DNA of 64,000 nt, taken from the NCBI RefSeq assembly GCF_003856525.1, contig NZ_RJVQ01000002.1:310001-374000 (forward strand). Direction: 5' to 3'. The notes beneath the pieces were generated by a model. It worked only from the letters and a program-made list of their open reading frames with translations. It made no database searches and was not told the DNA's origin. A program made the translations under genes and the position numbers. Source of the DNA: Vibrio viridaestus. GTDB lineage: Bacteria > Pseudomonadota > Gammaproteobacteria > Enterobacterales > Vibrionaceae. Below, in pieces: positions 51,342-60,270 of the stretch (within the stretch, counting starts at the first letter, position 1; each line of letters begins with the position of its first letter).

Positions 51342-53003
51342 ATGGCATTGCATATAATCAAGAAAGTCATCATAACATCGTTATTCGTCACTAGCCTTAT
51401 AGGGTGTAGTGCTTCTCAGCCAGAACATTGGCAACAAGACAAAACCTACCACCTTACAATATTACATACTAATGACCACCATGGCCGATTCTGGACTAAC
51501 AGTTATGGTGAATATGGTATGGCAGCACGTAAGACTCTCATTGATAGCATTCGTAAGGAAGTCACTGAAGACGGTGGAAATGTCCTTCTTTTCTCTGGTG
51601 GTGATATCAATACGGGGGTTCCTGAGTCCGATCTACAGGATGCAGAACCTGATTTTAAAGGGATGAGTCGGATTGGCTATGATGCGATGGCTTTGGGGAA
51701 CCATGAGTTCGATAACCCTTTAAGCGTGCTCAAAAGGCAGGAAGGATGGGCTAACTTCCCACTACTGTCTGCCAATATCTATGACAAGAAAACAGGTAAG
51801 CGCTTATTTCCTGCCTATAAGATGTTTAATGAACAGGGGATTCGAATTGCTGTTATTGGTCTGACGACCGAAGATACGGCGAAGATTGGTAACCCGGAAT
51901 ATATTAGTGGTATAGAGTTCAGAGATCCCAAAGCTGAAGCCAAGAAAGTCATAGCGGAATTACGCAAGACAGAGAAACCTGATTTGATTTTCGCCATCAC
52001 GCACATGGGGCACTATCAGAACGCTCAACATGGGATTAACGCACCTGGTGATGTTGCCTTAGCTCGATACTTACAAACGGGCAGTCTCGATATGATTGTT
52101 GGCGGACACTCGCAAGATCCCGTGTGTATGGAAGGACCTAATGTCATCAATAAAAGGTTTCAGCCAGGAGATGACTGTAAGCCCGATTTCCAAAACGGCA
52201 CTTATATCGTACAGGCTCATGAATGGGGTAAATACGTCGGTCGTGCTGATTTCGATTTTCGCAATGGTAAGCTAACAATGGTGCATTACGCTCTTGTACC
52301 AGTGAATCTTAAGAAAAAAATTGAAGTCAATGGTGAGAGTCAGCGAGTCTTTGTTACCAAAGAGATCCCGCAAGACCAAGATATGTACAACTTCCTGAAA
52401 CCATATCAGGATAAAGGACAGTCATCGTTAACGGCTAAAATTGGTAGTACTAACGCGCGTTTAGAAGGTGATCGTAATGTGGTGCGCTTTAGCCAAACGA
52501 ATCTTGGACGTCTCATCGCAACTGCGCAAATGGAAAGGGTCAATGCAGATTTCGGTATTATGAATTCAGGTGGTGTTCGTGATTCGATTGATGAAGGTGA
52601 TATCACTTATAAGGATGTGTTAAAAGTTCAGCCGTTTGCTAATCAGATCACTTATGTTGATATGAGCGGTGCTCAAATTCTGGATTATTTGAATCAGGTT
52701 GCAACAAAACCAGTCGATTCTGGAGCCTATGCTCAGTTTGCTGGTATTTCTATGACGGTTGCGCCTGGTGGCGTGTCTAACGTTATGATTCAACGTCAGC
52801 CAATCGATATCAATAAAACCTACCGTTTTTCTATCCCAAGCTATAATGCTGCTGGTGGCGATGGCTATCCAAAGTTAACTGGTCATAGTGGTTACGTGAA
52901 TACCGGTTACGTGGATGCTGAAGTGCTCAAAGATTATATTGAGAACCATTCACCGGTCAATCCTGCATCGTATGAACCGAAAGGCGAGATCGTATACGAG
53001 TAA
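51342..53003 (+). CDS. nutA: 5'-nucleotidase, lipoprotein (NutA/UshA family)
   Basis: A 553-residue surface or periplasmic nucleotidase that strips phosphate from extracellular nucleotides such as ATP and AMP. The signal ends in the lipobox SLIGCSAS (Cys22), so unlike E. coli UshA it is a lipoprotein, as described for V. parahaemolyticus NutA. Metal-binding motifs are LHTNDHHGRFW, LFSGGDINTG, ALGNHEFDNP, ITHMGHYQN and GGHSQDP. The C-terminal substrate domain has MNSGGVRDSIDEGDIT and FSIPSYNAAGGDGYP. Confidence 0.95.
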   Translation: MALHIIKKVIITSLFVTSLIGCSASQPEHWQQDKTYHLTILHTNDHHGRFWTNSYGEYGMAARKTLIDSIRKEVTEDGGNVLLFSGGDINTGVPESDLQDAEPDFKGMSRIGYDAMALGNHEFDNPLSVLKRQEGWANFPLLSANIYDKKTGKRLFPAYKMFNEQGIRIAVIGLTTEDTAKIGNPEYISGIEFRDPKAEAKKVIAELRKTEKPDLIFAITHMGHYQNAQHGINAPGDVALARYLQTGSLDMIVGGHSQDPVCMEGPNVINKRFQPGDDCKPDFQNGTYIVQAHEWGKYVGRADFDFRNGKLTMVHYALVPVNLKKKIEVNGESQRVFVTKEIPQDQDMYNFLKPYQDKGQSSLTAKIGSTNARLEGDRNVVRFSQTNLGRLIATAQMERVNADFGIMNSGGVRDSIDEGDITYKDVLKVQPFANQITYVDMSGAQILDYLNQVATKPVDSGAYAQFAGISMTVAPGGVSNVMIQRQPIDINKTYRFSIPSYNAAGGDGYPKLTGHSGYVNTGYVDAEVLKDYIENHSPVNPASYEPKGEIVYE

Positions 53004-53032
53004 TTGATTCGTAAGCCATTTAGCGTTAGTTT

Positions 53033-53058
53033 AAGGCGACCGTTTGGTCGCCTTTTTG
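53033..53058 (+). terminator. Terminator after nutA
   Basis: AAGGCGACC-GTTT-GGTCGCCTT followed by TTT. Confidence 0.88.
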
Positions 53059-53092
53059 ATCAAGTCCTTTTATTCTCGTTCTGGGTGATGTT

Positions 53093-53569
53093 ATGACTCC
53101 AGCCATTAATTTAGTAAAAAAGAAAAAGATTTCCCATCAAGTTCATCAGTATGAACACGATCCTAATAGTGCCAGCTATGGCCTAGAAGCAGCAGAGTTA
53201 CTTGGTCAAGATCCCAAGACAGTGTTTAAAACCTTATTGTTTTCTTTGAATGGCGAAGCTAAAAATCTTGCCGTTGCTATTATACCGGTTGATCACAAAT
53301 TGAATCTTAAGTTAGCTGCGAAAGCGGCTGGCGGAAAGAAAGCTGAGATGGCTAATCCTGATATAGCTGAAAAAACGACAGGATACATCGTTGGTGGAAT
53401 CAGTCCTCTTGGACAGAAGAAGAGCTTACCCACATTCATTCATCATAGTGCTGAGACATTGGAATCCATGTGTGTTAGTGGTGGTCGAAGAGGGTTAGAA
53501 ATCGAATTAGCTCCTAAGGATTTAGCGCTATTAACCCGAGCAAAATTTGTTGATCTGTTCTTGGAATAA
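53093..53569 (+). CDS. ybaK: Cys-tRNA(Pro) deacylase YbaK
   Basis: A 158-residue editing enzyme that hydrolyses Cys mischarged on tRNA-Pro. Typical motifs are SYGLEAAELLGQDPKTVFKT, in which the lysine is the key residue of the YbaK/ProX fold, KLAAKAAGGKKAEMA, and the GGISPLGQKKSLPTF loop. The length is as usual. It is convergent with uraA, with a hairpin (53571-53598) between. Confidence 0.96.
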   Translation: MTPAINLVKKKKISHQVHQYEHDPNSASYGLEAAELLGQDPKTVFKTLLFSLNGEAKNLAVAIIPVDHKLNLKLAAKAAGGKKAEMANPDIAEKTTGYIVGGISPLGQKKSLPTFIHHSAETLESMCVSGGRRGLEIELAPKDLALLTRAKFVDLFLE

Positions 53570-53570
53570 T

Positions 53571-53598
53571 CGTTTCCCCGGCGTCATACCGGGGAACG
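53571..53598. terminator. Hairpin between convergent ybaK and uraA
   Basis: CGTTTCCCCGG and CCGGGGAACG pair with one bulged T. T-runs are weak on both strands, so termination may be partial or factor-dependent. Confidence 0.5.
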
Positions 53599-53609
53599 AA
53601 AAGATTTAA

Positions 53610-54851
53610 TTAATCTTCAATTTGTGCATTATCGACGACGTGAGTTTCGCCAATATCTTTCGGTAAGACAAGATTGAGAAGGATAGCAACAATACCGCAC
53701 AAGCTCACGCCTTGTAGACTGAACTCCCCGATACCAAATGCCATACCACCTATACCGAATACCAGTGTAACGGCAACAATCACTAGGTTACGTGATTTAT
53801 GCAGATCAACATTGTTTTTGATTAGCGTATTCAGGCCAACAGAAGCGATTGAACCAAATAGCAGAATCATAATTCCGCCCATGACTGGCACAGGGATCGT
53901 CTGCAAAATAGCGCCTAGTTTTCCAACTAACGCCAGTACGATTGCAGTAACGGCTGCCCAAGTCATAATCACAGGGTTGAATGCTTTTGTTAGCATTACA
54001 GCGCCAGTTACTTCACTGTAGGTTGTATTTGGTGGCGCGCCAACGAAAGCTGCTGCCATTGTTGCAATTCCGTCACCCGTAATAGTGCGGTGCAAACCTG
54101 GCTTTTTCAGATAATCTTTACCAGTTACGTTGGAAATCGATAAAATATCGCCTACATGCTCAACCGCCGGCGCGATAGCAACCGGAATCATAAATAATAC
54201 CGCGTTAATATTGAACTCAGGAAAGGTAAAGTTTGGTAGCGCAAACCATGCTGCGTCATGTACTGCTTTGAAGCTCACGACACCAAAATACAAGCTTAAT
54301 AAGTAGCCGACGATGATCCCTGCAAAAATAGGGAGTAACTTGAACATGCCTTTTGCAAAGACGCTGACAAAGATGGTTGTTAGCAAGCTGGCACACGAAA
54401 TCCACAGAGCTGCTTGGCCATCAACTAACTGAATTGAGCCATCACCACTTTTGCCCAGAGCCATATTTACTGCTGCTGGAGCGAGTCCAAGACCAATGAC
54501 CATGATGATTGGGCCCACAACGACAGGAGGAAGAAGCTTATGAATGATCTCTACGCCTTTTACTTTAATGACGGCGCCAAGCACGACATACACTGCGCCT
54601 GCAGCAAGCAGTCCACCCATTGTTGAGGCGATACCCCAAGATTGAACACCATACATAATTGGAGCGATAAAAGCGAAGGATGAAGCGAGGAAAATTGGAA
54701 CTGAGCGACGGGTAATAAGTTGGAAAAGAAGGGTTCCGACACCGGCTCCAAATAGAGCAACGTTCGGGTCCAGTCCTGTTAGGAGCGGGACCAATACAAG
54801 CGCACCAAATGCAACAAACAACATCTGAACGCCTAAAATGGCATTTTTCAT
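53610..54851 (-). CDS. uraA: Uracil permease
   Basis: A 413-residue NCS2 transporter with about 14 membrane segments that imports uracil with protons. The N-terminal ILGVQMLFVAFGALVLVPLLTG, the substrate motif VAIAPAVEHVGDILSISNVTG with its glutamate, and GDGIATMAAAFVGAPPNTTYSE are characteristic. No upp gene lies beside it here. Upstream (54852-55094) it is divergent from the DUF2066 gene. Confidence 0.96.
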   Translation of the reverse strand: MKNAILGVQMLFVAFGALVLVPLLTGLDPNVALFGAGVGTLLFQLITRRSVPIFLASSFAFIAPIMYGVQSWGIASTMGGLLAAGAVYVVLGAVIKVKGVEIIHKLLPPVVVGPIIMVIGLGLAPAAVNMALGKSGDGSIQLVDGQAALWISCASLLTTIFVSVFAKGMFKLLPIFAGIIVGYLLSLYFGVVSFKAVHDAAWFALPNFTFPEFNINAVLFMIPVAIAPAVEHVGDILSISNVTGKDYLKKPGLHRTITGDGIATMAAAFVGAPPNTTYSEVTGAVMLTKAFNPVIMTWAAVTAIVLALVGKLGAILQTIPVPVMGGIMILLFGSIASVGLNTLIKNNVDLHKSRNLVIVAVTLVFGIGGMAFGIGEFSLQGVSLCGIVAILLNLVLPKDIGETHVVDNAQIED

Positions 54852-55094
54852 TACGATTTCCCTATGTTAAAAAACAAATTCTGTGGATTCTATCACCTAT
54901 TTAATCGTTTGCCATTAACTCACAATAATTTTATTGACCGTTTGGATAGGTCTGCTGTCAAAGATAGAACAACACAATTTATGTCGTAGTTTGAGTGATA
55001 ATCGTATTTATTGCCTTTAGTTTTGTTCGTTTTCTTGCCGTGAACCGAAGAGTTGCTTATGATCGGCAAATCTATTTTTAGGTCTTATTGAGTT

Positions 55095-56315
55095 ATGCGT
55101 TATTTAATTGTTTTTCTCTTAGGGCTATTTTCTCTCGGCACCAACGCTGCAGTTAAAGTAGACCTTTATCATACTGAAGTCGTGCTTGACCAAGGACAGT
55201 CAGACAGTGATGCTGAAATCCAAGGTATGGAAAATGTCATCGTCAAAGTGAGTGGTAACAAAACGGCTCTAAATAATCCTGTGATTAAAAAAGCGTTATC
55301 TAATACCAGTCAGTATTTGACAGAGTTAGGCCGGAGTAAGACCAGTGATAATCAAAGTGTCCTTAAGCTGGGATTTAATCCAAGACAAATGAGAGAATTA
55401 ATTACACAGGCTCAGGTTGCTTATTGGCCGGATACCAGAACGAATGTATTGGTTTGGTATGTTGAAGATGATGGATACCAGAGAACGATTTCTTGGGAGA
55501 ACGTCGGTGGGGAAAGTGTCGACGCGATTAAGAAGGAAGCGGATCTACGTGGTTTACCTGTGACGATTCCGGTTGGTGATTTCGACGATGTCACCAATAT
55601 TGAACCATCGGATCTTTGGGGTAGTTTTCTCAAGCCTATCAGTGAAGCCAGCTCTCGATATCAGCCCGATGCCGTTTTAGTCGTTCGAGCACAAAGCGAT
55701 GGCTTACGTTGGGCTCTTTATGATCAGCCAGCAGAGCAAATTGCACAGGATATTCAGTCGCCAATGATCGGTTCAGCAAGTCAGGGTGGCTCCGAAGCGA
55801 TTTATTCAATGATTGATGAAGTCGCTCAATATTACGCGAAAAAGAACAGTGTCATCATGTCACAAAACAGCACATCGTCATCATCAGTCAAAGTTCAAAT
55901 CAGTGGTTTGGGCAATGCCATGGACTTTTTTGCTGTCGAAAACTCGTTGAAAGGCCTACCGTCGGTTGCTTCTTTAGATGTCAGTAAAGCTGAGTCAGAT
56001 TCTGTTGTTTATACCGTTCATCTGCTTTCCGACGAAAATACGTTTGAGCAAGAGCTTAACCGGGTCGGTCGATTAGTCAAAGAAGAACAGGATTATCAAT
56101 CAGATTCTATTGGTGCTGATACTGATGACACTCAGAATGTGAGTAATGATACGTCGAATAGTGAAGTCTCCGATGCGAGTAATGCAGAGATGTCTTCAGC
56201 GCAGCCTGACGTCCAAACGCCTGATTCAGTAACTCATAACACTCAGGCCATCGCTGGGACAGATTCCGTTTTAGATGTCGAGAAACCGTCTATTTTGTAT
56301 TATCGCTGGCAATAA
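55095..56315 (+). CDS. DUF2066 exported protein
   Basis: A 406-residue periplasmic protein. A signal peptide (MRYLIVFLLGLFSLGTNA) comes first; then the DUF2066 domain, with MENVIVKVSGNKTALNNPVI and YWPDTRTNVLVWYVEDDG. The C-terminal 80 residues are Ser/Asp/Thr-rich and disordered-looking before the short final ILYYRW. Function unknown; it is common in Vibrio and relatives near purM/hda. Confidence 0.85.
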   Translation: MRYLIVFLLGLFSLGTNAAVKVDLYHTEVVLDQGQSDSDAEIQGMENVIVKVSGNKTALNNPVIKKALSNTSQYLTELGRSKTSDNQSVLKLGFNPRQMRELITQAQVAYWPDTRTNVLVWYVEDDGYQRTISWENVGGESVDAIKKEADLRGLPVTIPVGDFDDVTNIEPSDLWGSFLKPISEASSRYQPDAVLVVRAQSDGLRWALYDQPAEQIAQDIQSPMIGSASQGGSEAIYSMIDEVAQYYAKKNSVIMSQNSTSSSSVKVQISGLGNAMDFFAVENSLKGLPSVASLDVSKAESDSVVYTVHLLSDENTFEQELNRVGRLVKEEQDYQSDSIGADTDDTQNVSNDTSNSEVSDASNAEMSSAQPDVQTPDSVTHNTQAIAGTDSVLDVEKPSILYYRWQ

Positions 56316-56343
56316 TTTTTGCATACGGCTTTAAATAGATCAT

Positions 56344-56378
56344 AAAGGCTTAACCAATGGTTAAGCCTTTAATTTTTT
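56344..56378 (+). terminator. Terminator of the DUF2066 gene overlapping the wrbA-like 3' end
   Basis: AAAGGCTTAACC-AAT-GGTTAAGCCTTT with a 12-bp stem, followed by AATTTTTTT. The right arm lies within the last codons of the convergent gene. Confidence 0.88.
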
Positions 56379-56927
56379 TGCTATTGATGCGAGCCGCTGA
56401 CCAAGCTTTTTAGCGAGATCTTGCTCATCGCTTGATAGTTTTGATGAGTTATCCGCGAGATGAGACGCTCCGTAAGGAGAGCCTCCTGTTTGCGTTTTAT
56501 GCAGAAGAGGTTCGCTATAGGGGATACCGACTAAGATCATTCCGTGGTGTAAAAGTGGCAAGTGCATTGATTGCAGAGTACTTTCCTGTCCACCATGTAA
56601 TGATGATGAAGAGGTAAATACACAAGCCGGTTTATCGATCAGTGCTCCTTTAACCCACAGTGTTGTCGTTGAATCCCAGAAATGTTTCATTGCTCCCGGC
56701 ATATTGCCGAACCAGCATGGACTACCAAAGGCAAGTGCATCGGCAGATTCTAACTCTTGTAACGTTGCGTAGGGATAATCCGAAGGCTCTGACTGTTCCC
56801 AGTCTGGCACGGTCCTTAGTATGGCTTCACATCCCACTACTGACTCTATTCCTCTGGCTATATGTCTCGCAAGATTCAGAGTCGAACCATGCCGACTGTA
56901 ATAAAGAACGAGAACTTGTATCGACAT
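56361..56927 (-). CDS. WrbA-like NAD(P)H quinone oxidoreductase
   Basis: A 188-residue flavodoxin-fold protein. The FMN phosphate loop is YYSRHGSTLNLARHIARG; next are ALAFGSPCWFGNMPGAMKHFWD and the STTTLWVKGALIDKPACVFT loop that ends near the isoalloxazine ring, then GGQESTLQSMHLPLLHHGMI, all as in WrbA-type quinone reductases, which perform two-electron reduction of quinones. It shares an operon with the ArsC-like gene: its ATG overlaps that stop by one base. Confidence 0.9.
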   Translation of the reverse strand: MSIQVLVLYYSRHGSTLNLARHIARGIESVVGCEAILRTVPDWEQSEPSDYPYATLQELESADALAFGSPCWFGNMPGAMKHFWDSTTTLWVKGALIDKPACVFTSSSSLHGGQESTLQSMHLPLLHHGMILVGIPYSEPLLHKTQTGGSPYGASHLADNSSKLSSDEQDLAKKLGQRLASIAKKLKA

Positions 56928-57277
56928 TATAAGATATCTAATACCTGTTCTGGTGGACGTCCATGGCGGGCTTTACCATTGGACACAACAATAGGTCGTT
57001 CGATCAGTTTTGGGCATTTCACCATAGCATCAAATAATTGCTCATCGGTGACAGATTTGTCGCCAAGGTTCATCTCTTTATACTCGGTTTCTTTTTTTCT
57101 CATCATGTCTCTGACAGATGTTAACTCAAGCTGCTTGTAGAGGGTCTTTAACTGCTCTTTGGTTAAAGGTTCATCCAGATATTGTACAACTTCTGGTTCA
57201 ACACCATTGGTTTGTAGTAGCACCAAAGTCTCACGACTTTTTGAACATCTTGGATTGTGATAAATAACGACCGACAT
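56927..57277 (-). CDS. ArsC/YfgD-family protein
   Basis: A 116-residue thioredoxin-fold protein of the arsenate reductase (ArsC) family, close to E. coli YfgD. The active-site loop is HNPRCSKSRETL with the nucleophilic Cys, and the arginine-carrying loop is ERPIVVSNGKARHGRPPEQVL. True arsenate activity has not been shown for most YfgD proteins. It lies between bepA and the WrbA-like gene, in the same order as E. coli bepA-yfgD. Confidence 0.92.
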   Translation of the reverse strand: MSVVIYHNPRCSKSRETLVLLQTNGVEPEVVQYLDEPLTKEQLKTLYKQLELTSVRDMMRKKETEYKEMNLGDKSVTDEQLFDAMVKCPKLIERPIVVSNGKARHGRPPEQVLDIL

Positions 57278-57291
57278 ACTGTCTCCTTGAA

Positions 57292-58755
57292 TTATTGTTT
57301 TAGTGCCATAAACTGGTCACGCTTAGCAATAAGCTGATCAATCCTGGCGTCGTATCTAGCTTGCTCCAGACTTCCTAGTTTTGCGAGTTGACTTGCCTGA
57401 GTATAGAGCTGAATCGCCTGATCCCAATCTGCCTTCAGTGCATAAAGTTCAGCTCGTGAGGCCAACTCTTCGGCTTGATCTCCGTCTTGAGCATCTGCTT
57501 GTGACAATAAAGACCAACCGACAGTATCTTCCGGATGATCATGAGTATAGCGTTGTAATATCTTAATTGCCTTATCGTTTTGCTTTGCTTCTAAAAGAGC
57601 ATTCGCATAGTTGACTGTGATCACTCTGTTATTGGGTGCTTGCTGCAAAGCTTGCGCCATCAACTCAACCGATTTCTCCGGTTTTTTCGCATCGATATTA
57701 AGGTCTGATGCAACATCGAGATAAAATAAATTCTGTGGGTCCTGAGCAAGTAGCTTATCAATGATCGGTTTCGCTTTATCGAGCTTCTTATTGTCGAGAT
57801 AGACAATAGCTCTGCCGTATTCCATTGCTGTGTGGATTATCGGGCTGTCAGTCTTGTCATGTCTTCGTAACCAATCAAGTGCCGCTTCTTCATCTAAACC
57901 ACTATAGCGTGAAACGATTCGAGATCTGGCCAATTGGAACGCCAAAGAAGGTGCCAATTTTACATGGGAGTAGTGGCTGGCCCTTTCCCGGCTATCGGTA
58001 ATACGCGATTGAGGCAATGGGTGAGTCAGAAGCATTTCTGGTGGGGTACTTGCGTAGCGATATTCATCTGCCAGTTTTCCGAAGAAATTGGGCATAGCAT
58101 AAGGATCGAATCCAGCACGAGCCAAAGTGGCAATACCGAAACGGTCGGCTTCTTTTTCGTTAGATCGGGTGTAGTTGATTTGGCCTTGGACACTGCCAGC
58201 TGTGGTTGCTGATAGTGCCGCCACTCCAGCTTGCGGTGCTGCGATAGCCAGTAACAAAGAACCCGCAAGAGCCGCTATGGTCGCTGGTGTTCGTTGCGCT
58301 TCCGCTTCCATACTACGAGCTAAATGTCGCTGGGTTACGTGAGATATTTCGTGCGCTAAGACTGACGCGAGTTCACTTTCTGATTTGGTGTGAAGAAATA
58401 TCCCGGAATGCACAGCAACATGCCCACCAAAAAATGCAAATGCGTTGATTTCTCGGTTGCGGATAATGAAGAAATAGAACGGTGTTTTTACGTTCTCAGC
58501 ATTTGCCACCAGACGATGACCTAGATCGTTAATGTAGTCATTCAAAACGGGATCATTAATGATGGGTTGGCTGCTACGCATCGTTCTCATATACGCATCA
58601 CCATAAATATTCTCTTGATCGACCGTCAATGTCGAGCTCGCAACCGTACCAATATCGGGTAAATCGATGTCTTTACTGCTCGCTACCGGAGTGAAGCAAA
58701 TCGAAGCAGATATGCTTAAACTCAGCGCTTTTTTGACAAATTTATCTAACTTCAT
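57292..58755 (-). CDS. bepA: Beta-barrel assembly-enhancing protease BepA
   Basis: A 487-residue periplasmic M48 metalloprotease and chaperone that helps LptD maturation and degrades stalled barrels. A signal peptide (LSLSISASICFTPVASS) leads; the zinc motif HEISH is at residues 135-139, with the third ligand in NEKEADRFGIA. The C-terminal half is made of TPR helices (ALEAKQNDKAIKILQRYTHD). The gene is followed by the ArsC-like gene after 14 bases. Confidence 0.96.
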   Translation of the reverse strand: MKLDKFVKKALSLSISASICFTPVASSKDIDLPDIGTVASSTLTVDQENIYGDAYMRTMRSSQPIINDPVLNDYINDLGHRLVANAENVKTPFYFFIIRNREINAFAFFGGHVAVHSGIFLHTKSESELASVLAHEISHVTQRHLARSMEAEAQRTPATIAALAGSLLLAIAAPQAGVAALSATTAGSVQGQINYTRSNEKEADRFGIATLARAGFDPYAMPNFFGKLADEYRYASTPPEMLLTHPLPQSRITDSRERASHYSHVKLAPSLAFQLARSRIVSRYSGLDEEAALDWLRRHDKTDSPIIHTAMEYGRAIVYLDNKKLDKAKPIIDKLLAQDPQNLFYLDVASDLNIDAKKPEKSVELMAQALQQAPNNRVITVNYANALLEAKQNDKAIKILQRYTHDHPEDTVGWSLLSQADAQDGDQAEELASRAELYALKADWDQAIQLYTQASQLAKLGSLEQARYDARIDQLIAKRDQFMALKQ

Positions 58756-59058
58756 ATGGGGTCAGTCTTCCTGTTTTCGTCATTACTTGGACATTGAGCA
58801 GAGAAGAAGGTTTCTAAGCCTGGTAATTATTCATATCATTAGACCTATCGCTTTGTACTAACTGTGGCAACTCATATAAAAGTCTATACAATGGGTCTGG
58901 CTACTTAAGATAATGAAACCTAATATACCTGAGCTCGCTCAAGATGCAATTAAGTATAATATTGATTTATGTAGCATAATTTAAATTTCGACGACATTTA
59001 GACGCTAACTCGCTCAGAGTAGTGGAAAATCAAGTTAGTATAAAAAGGGCTGTAATAT
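58756..59058. other. Gene-free stretch between bepA and the perM-like gene
   Basis: About 300 bases between divergent genes. No gene is seen; it must hold both promoters. A hydrophilic 23-codon frame at about 58914 lacks support. Confidence 0.6.
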
Positions 59059-60126
59059 ATGTTCGAGATGATAAGTCGTTGGTATAAGAGACGCTTTTCC
59101 GATCCTCACGCCGTCAGCTTAATTGCGATTCTGCTTTTTGGTTTTATTGTTATCTACTTTTTTGGTCACCTTATTGCTCCTCTTCTGGTGGCTATTGTTC
59201 TTGCTTATTTACTAGAATGGCCTGTCGCAAAGCTTGCGAAATTTGGCATGCCCCGAACGCCAGCCGTTATTTTTGTCATTCTTTTGTTTATTGGCTTTAT
59301 GTTGCTTGCTTTGTTTGGGCTGGTTCCAACCATTTGGAAGCAGGTAGGAAATCTTATTAATGATATTCCTAATATGTACAATAAATTGCAGGTGTCCATT
59401 GCCCACTTGCCAGAACGCTACCCTGAGTTAGCAAATCTTGAAATCGTGGAGTCAATCATGGACAACGCGAAAAATCAGGCATTGTCGATGGGTGAAAAAG
59501 TCGTGAAAGGATCACTCTCGTCGTTAGTCAGTATTGCGACTTTAGCTATTTATCTGATTCTTGTTCCGTTACTGATTTTCTTTTTGCTTAAAGACAAAAG
59601 TGAAATGATGTCGACAGTTAAAAATCTAATGCCCAAGAATAGGGAGTTAGCCAACCAGGTTTGGGTTGAGATGAACCAACAGATTTCCAATTACATTAAC
59701 GGCAAGGTTCTCGAAATTATTATTGTCGGTGGGGTAAGTTATGTGACTTTTGCGTTGCTTGATTTGCGTTATGCCGTGTTGTTATCTGTGGCTGTCGGCT
59801 TTTCGGTCTTGATTCCCTATATTGGAGCAGCTGCTGTCACGGTTCCTGTTGCCATTGTTGGACTTTTCCAGTGGGGACTGACGTCTGATTTTTATTGGTT
59901 GCTGTTAGCGTATGGCATCATTCAGGCATTGGACGGTAACGTATTGGTTCCTATCTTGTTTTCTGAAGCCGTGAACCTTCACCCTGTTGCTATCATTGTC
60001 TCCGTTTTAGTCTTTGGTGGTCTTTGGGGCTTCTGGGGCGTCTTTTTTGCGATTCCATTAGCGACCCTAGTCAAAGCGGTTTGGCGGGCCTTGCCTAGTA
60101 TTGATGACGATGCTGCTGCGACGTAA
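59059..60126 (+). CDS. perM: AI-2E family permease (PerM/YfgO)
   Basis: A 355-residue membrane protein of the AI-2 exporter-like family. It has N-terminal helices (LIAILLFGFIVIYFFGHLIA, LLVAIVLAYLLEWPV), a cytoplasmic or periplasmic middle with NLINDIPNMYNKLQVSIAHL, and the family's C-terminal part PYIGAAAVTVPVAIVGLFQW and GNVLVPILFSEAVNLHPV. PerM/YfgO stands beside bepA in E. coli too. Substrate unknown. Confidence 0.9.
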   Translation: MFEMISRWYKRRFSDPHAVSLIAILLFGFIVIYFFGHLIAPLLVAIVLAYLLEWPVAKLAKFGMPRTPAVIFVILLFIGFMLLALFGLVPTIWKQVGNLINDIPNMYNKLQVSIAHLPERYPELANLEIVESIMDNAKNQALSMGEKVVKGSLSSLVSIATLAIYLILVPLLIFFLLKDKSEMMSTVKNLMPKNRELANQVWVEMNQQISNYINGKVLEIIIVGGVSYVTFALLDLRYAVLLSVAVGFSVLIPYIGAAAVTVPVAIVGLFQWGLTSDFYWLLLAYGIIQALDGNVLVPILFSEAVNLHPVAIIVSVLVFGGLWGFWGVFFAIPLATLVKAVWRALPSIDDDAAAT

Positions 60127-60270
60127 GAATAGTCGCTTGTTATCGAATGGTTAATATTTTGTCACAATTTTTACCCTTATAAATGATAAAACGCTAATTA
60201 AAGTTTTTCTGCAAACAGCCGATTACTGCATATAATTACTGCAGTTTTTTGTTTGGAGTCGAAGGTTGTG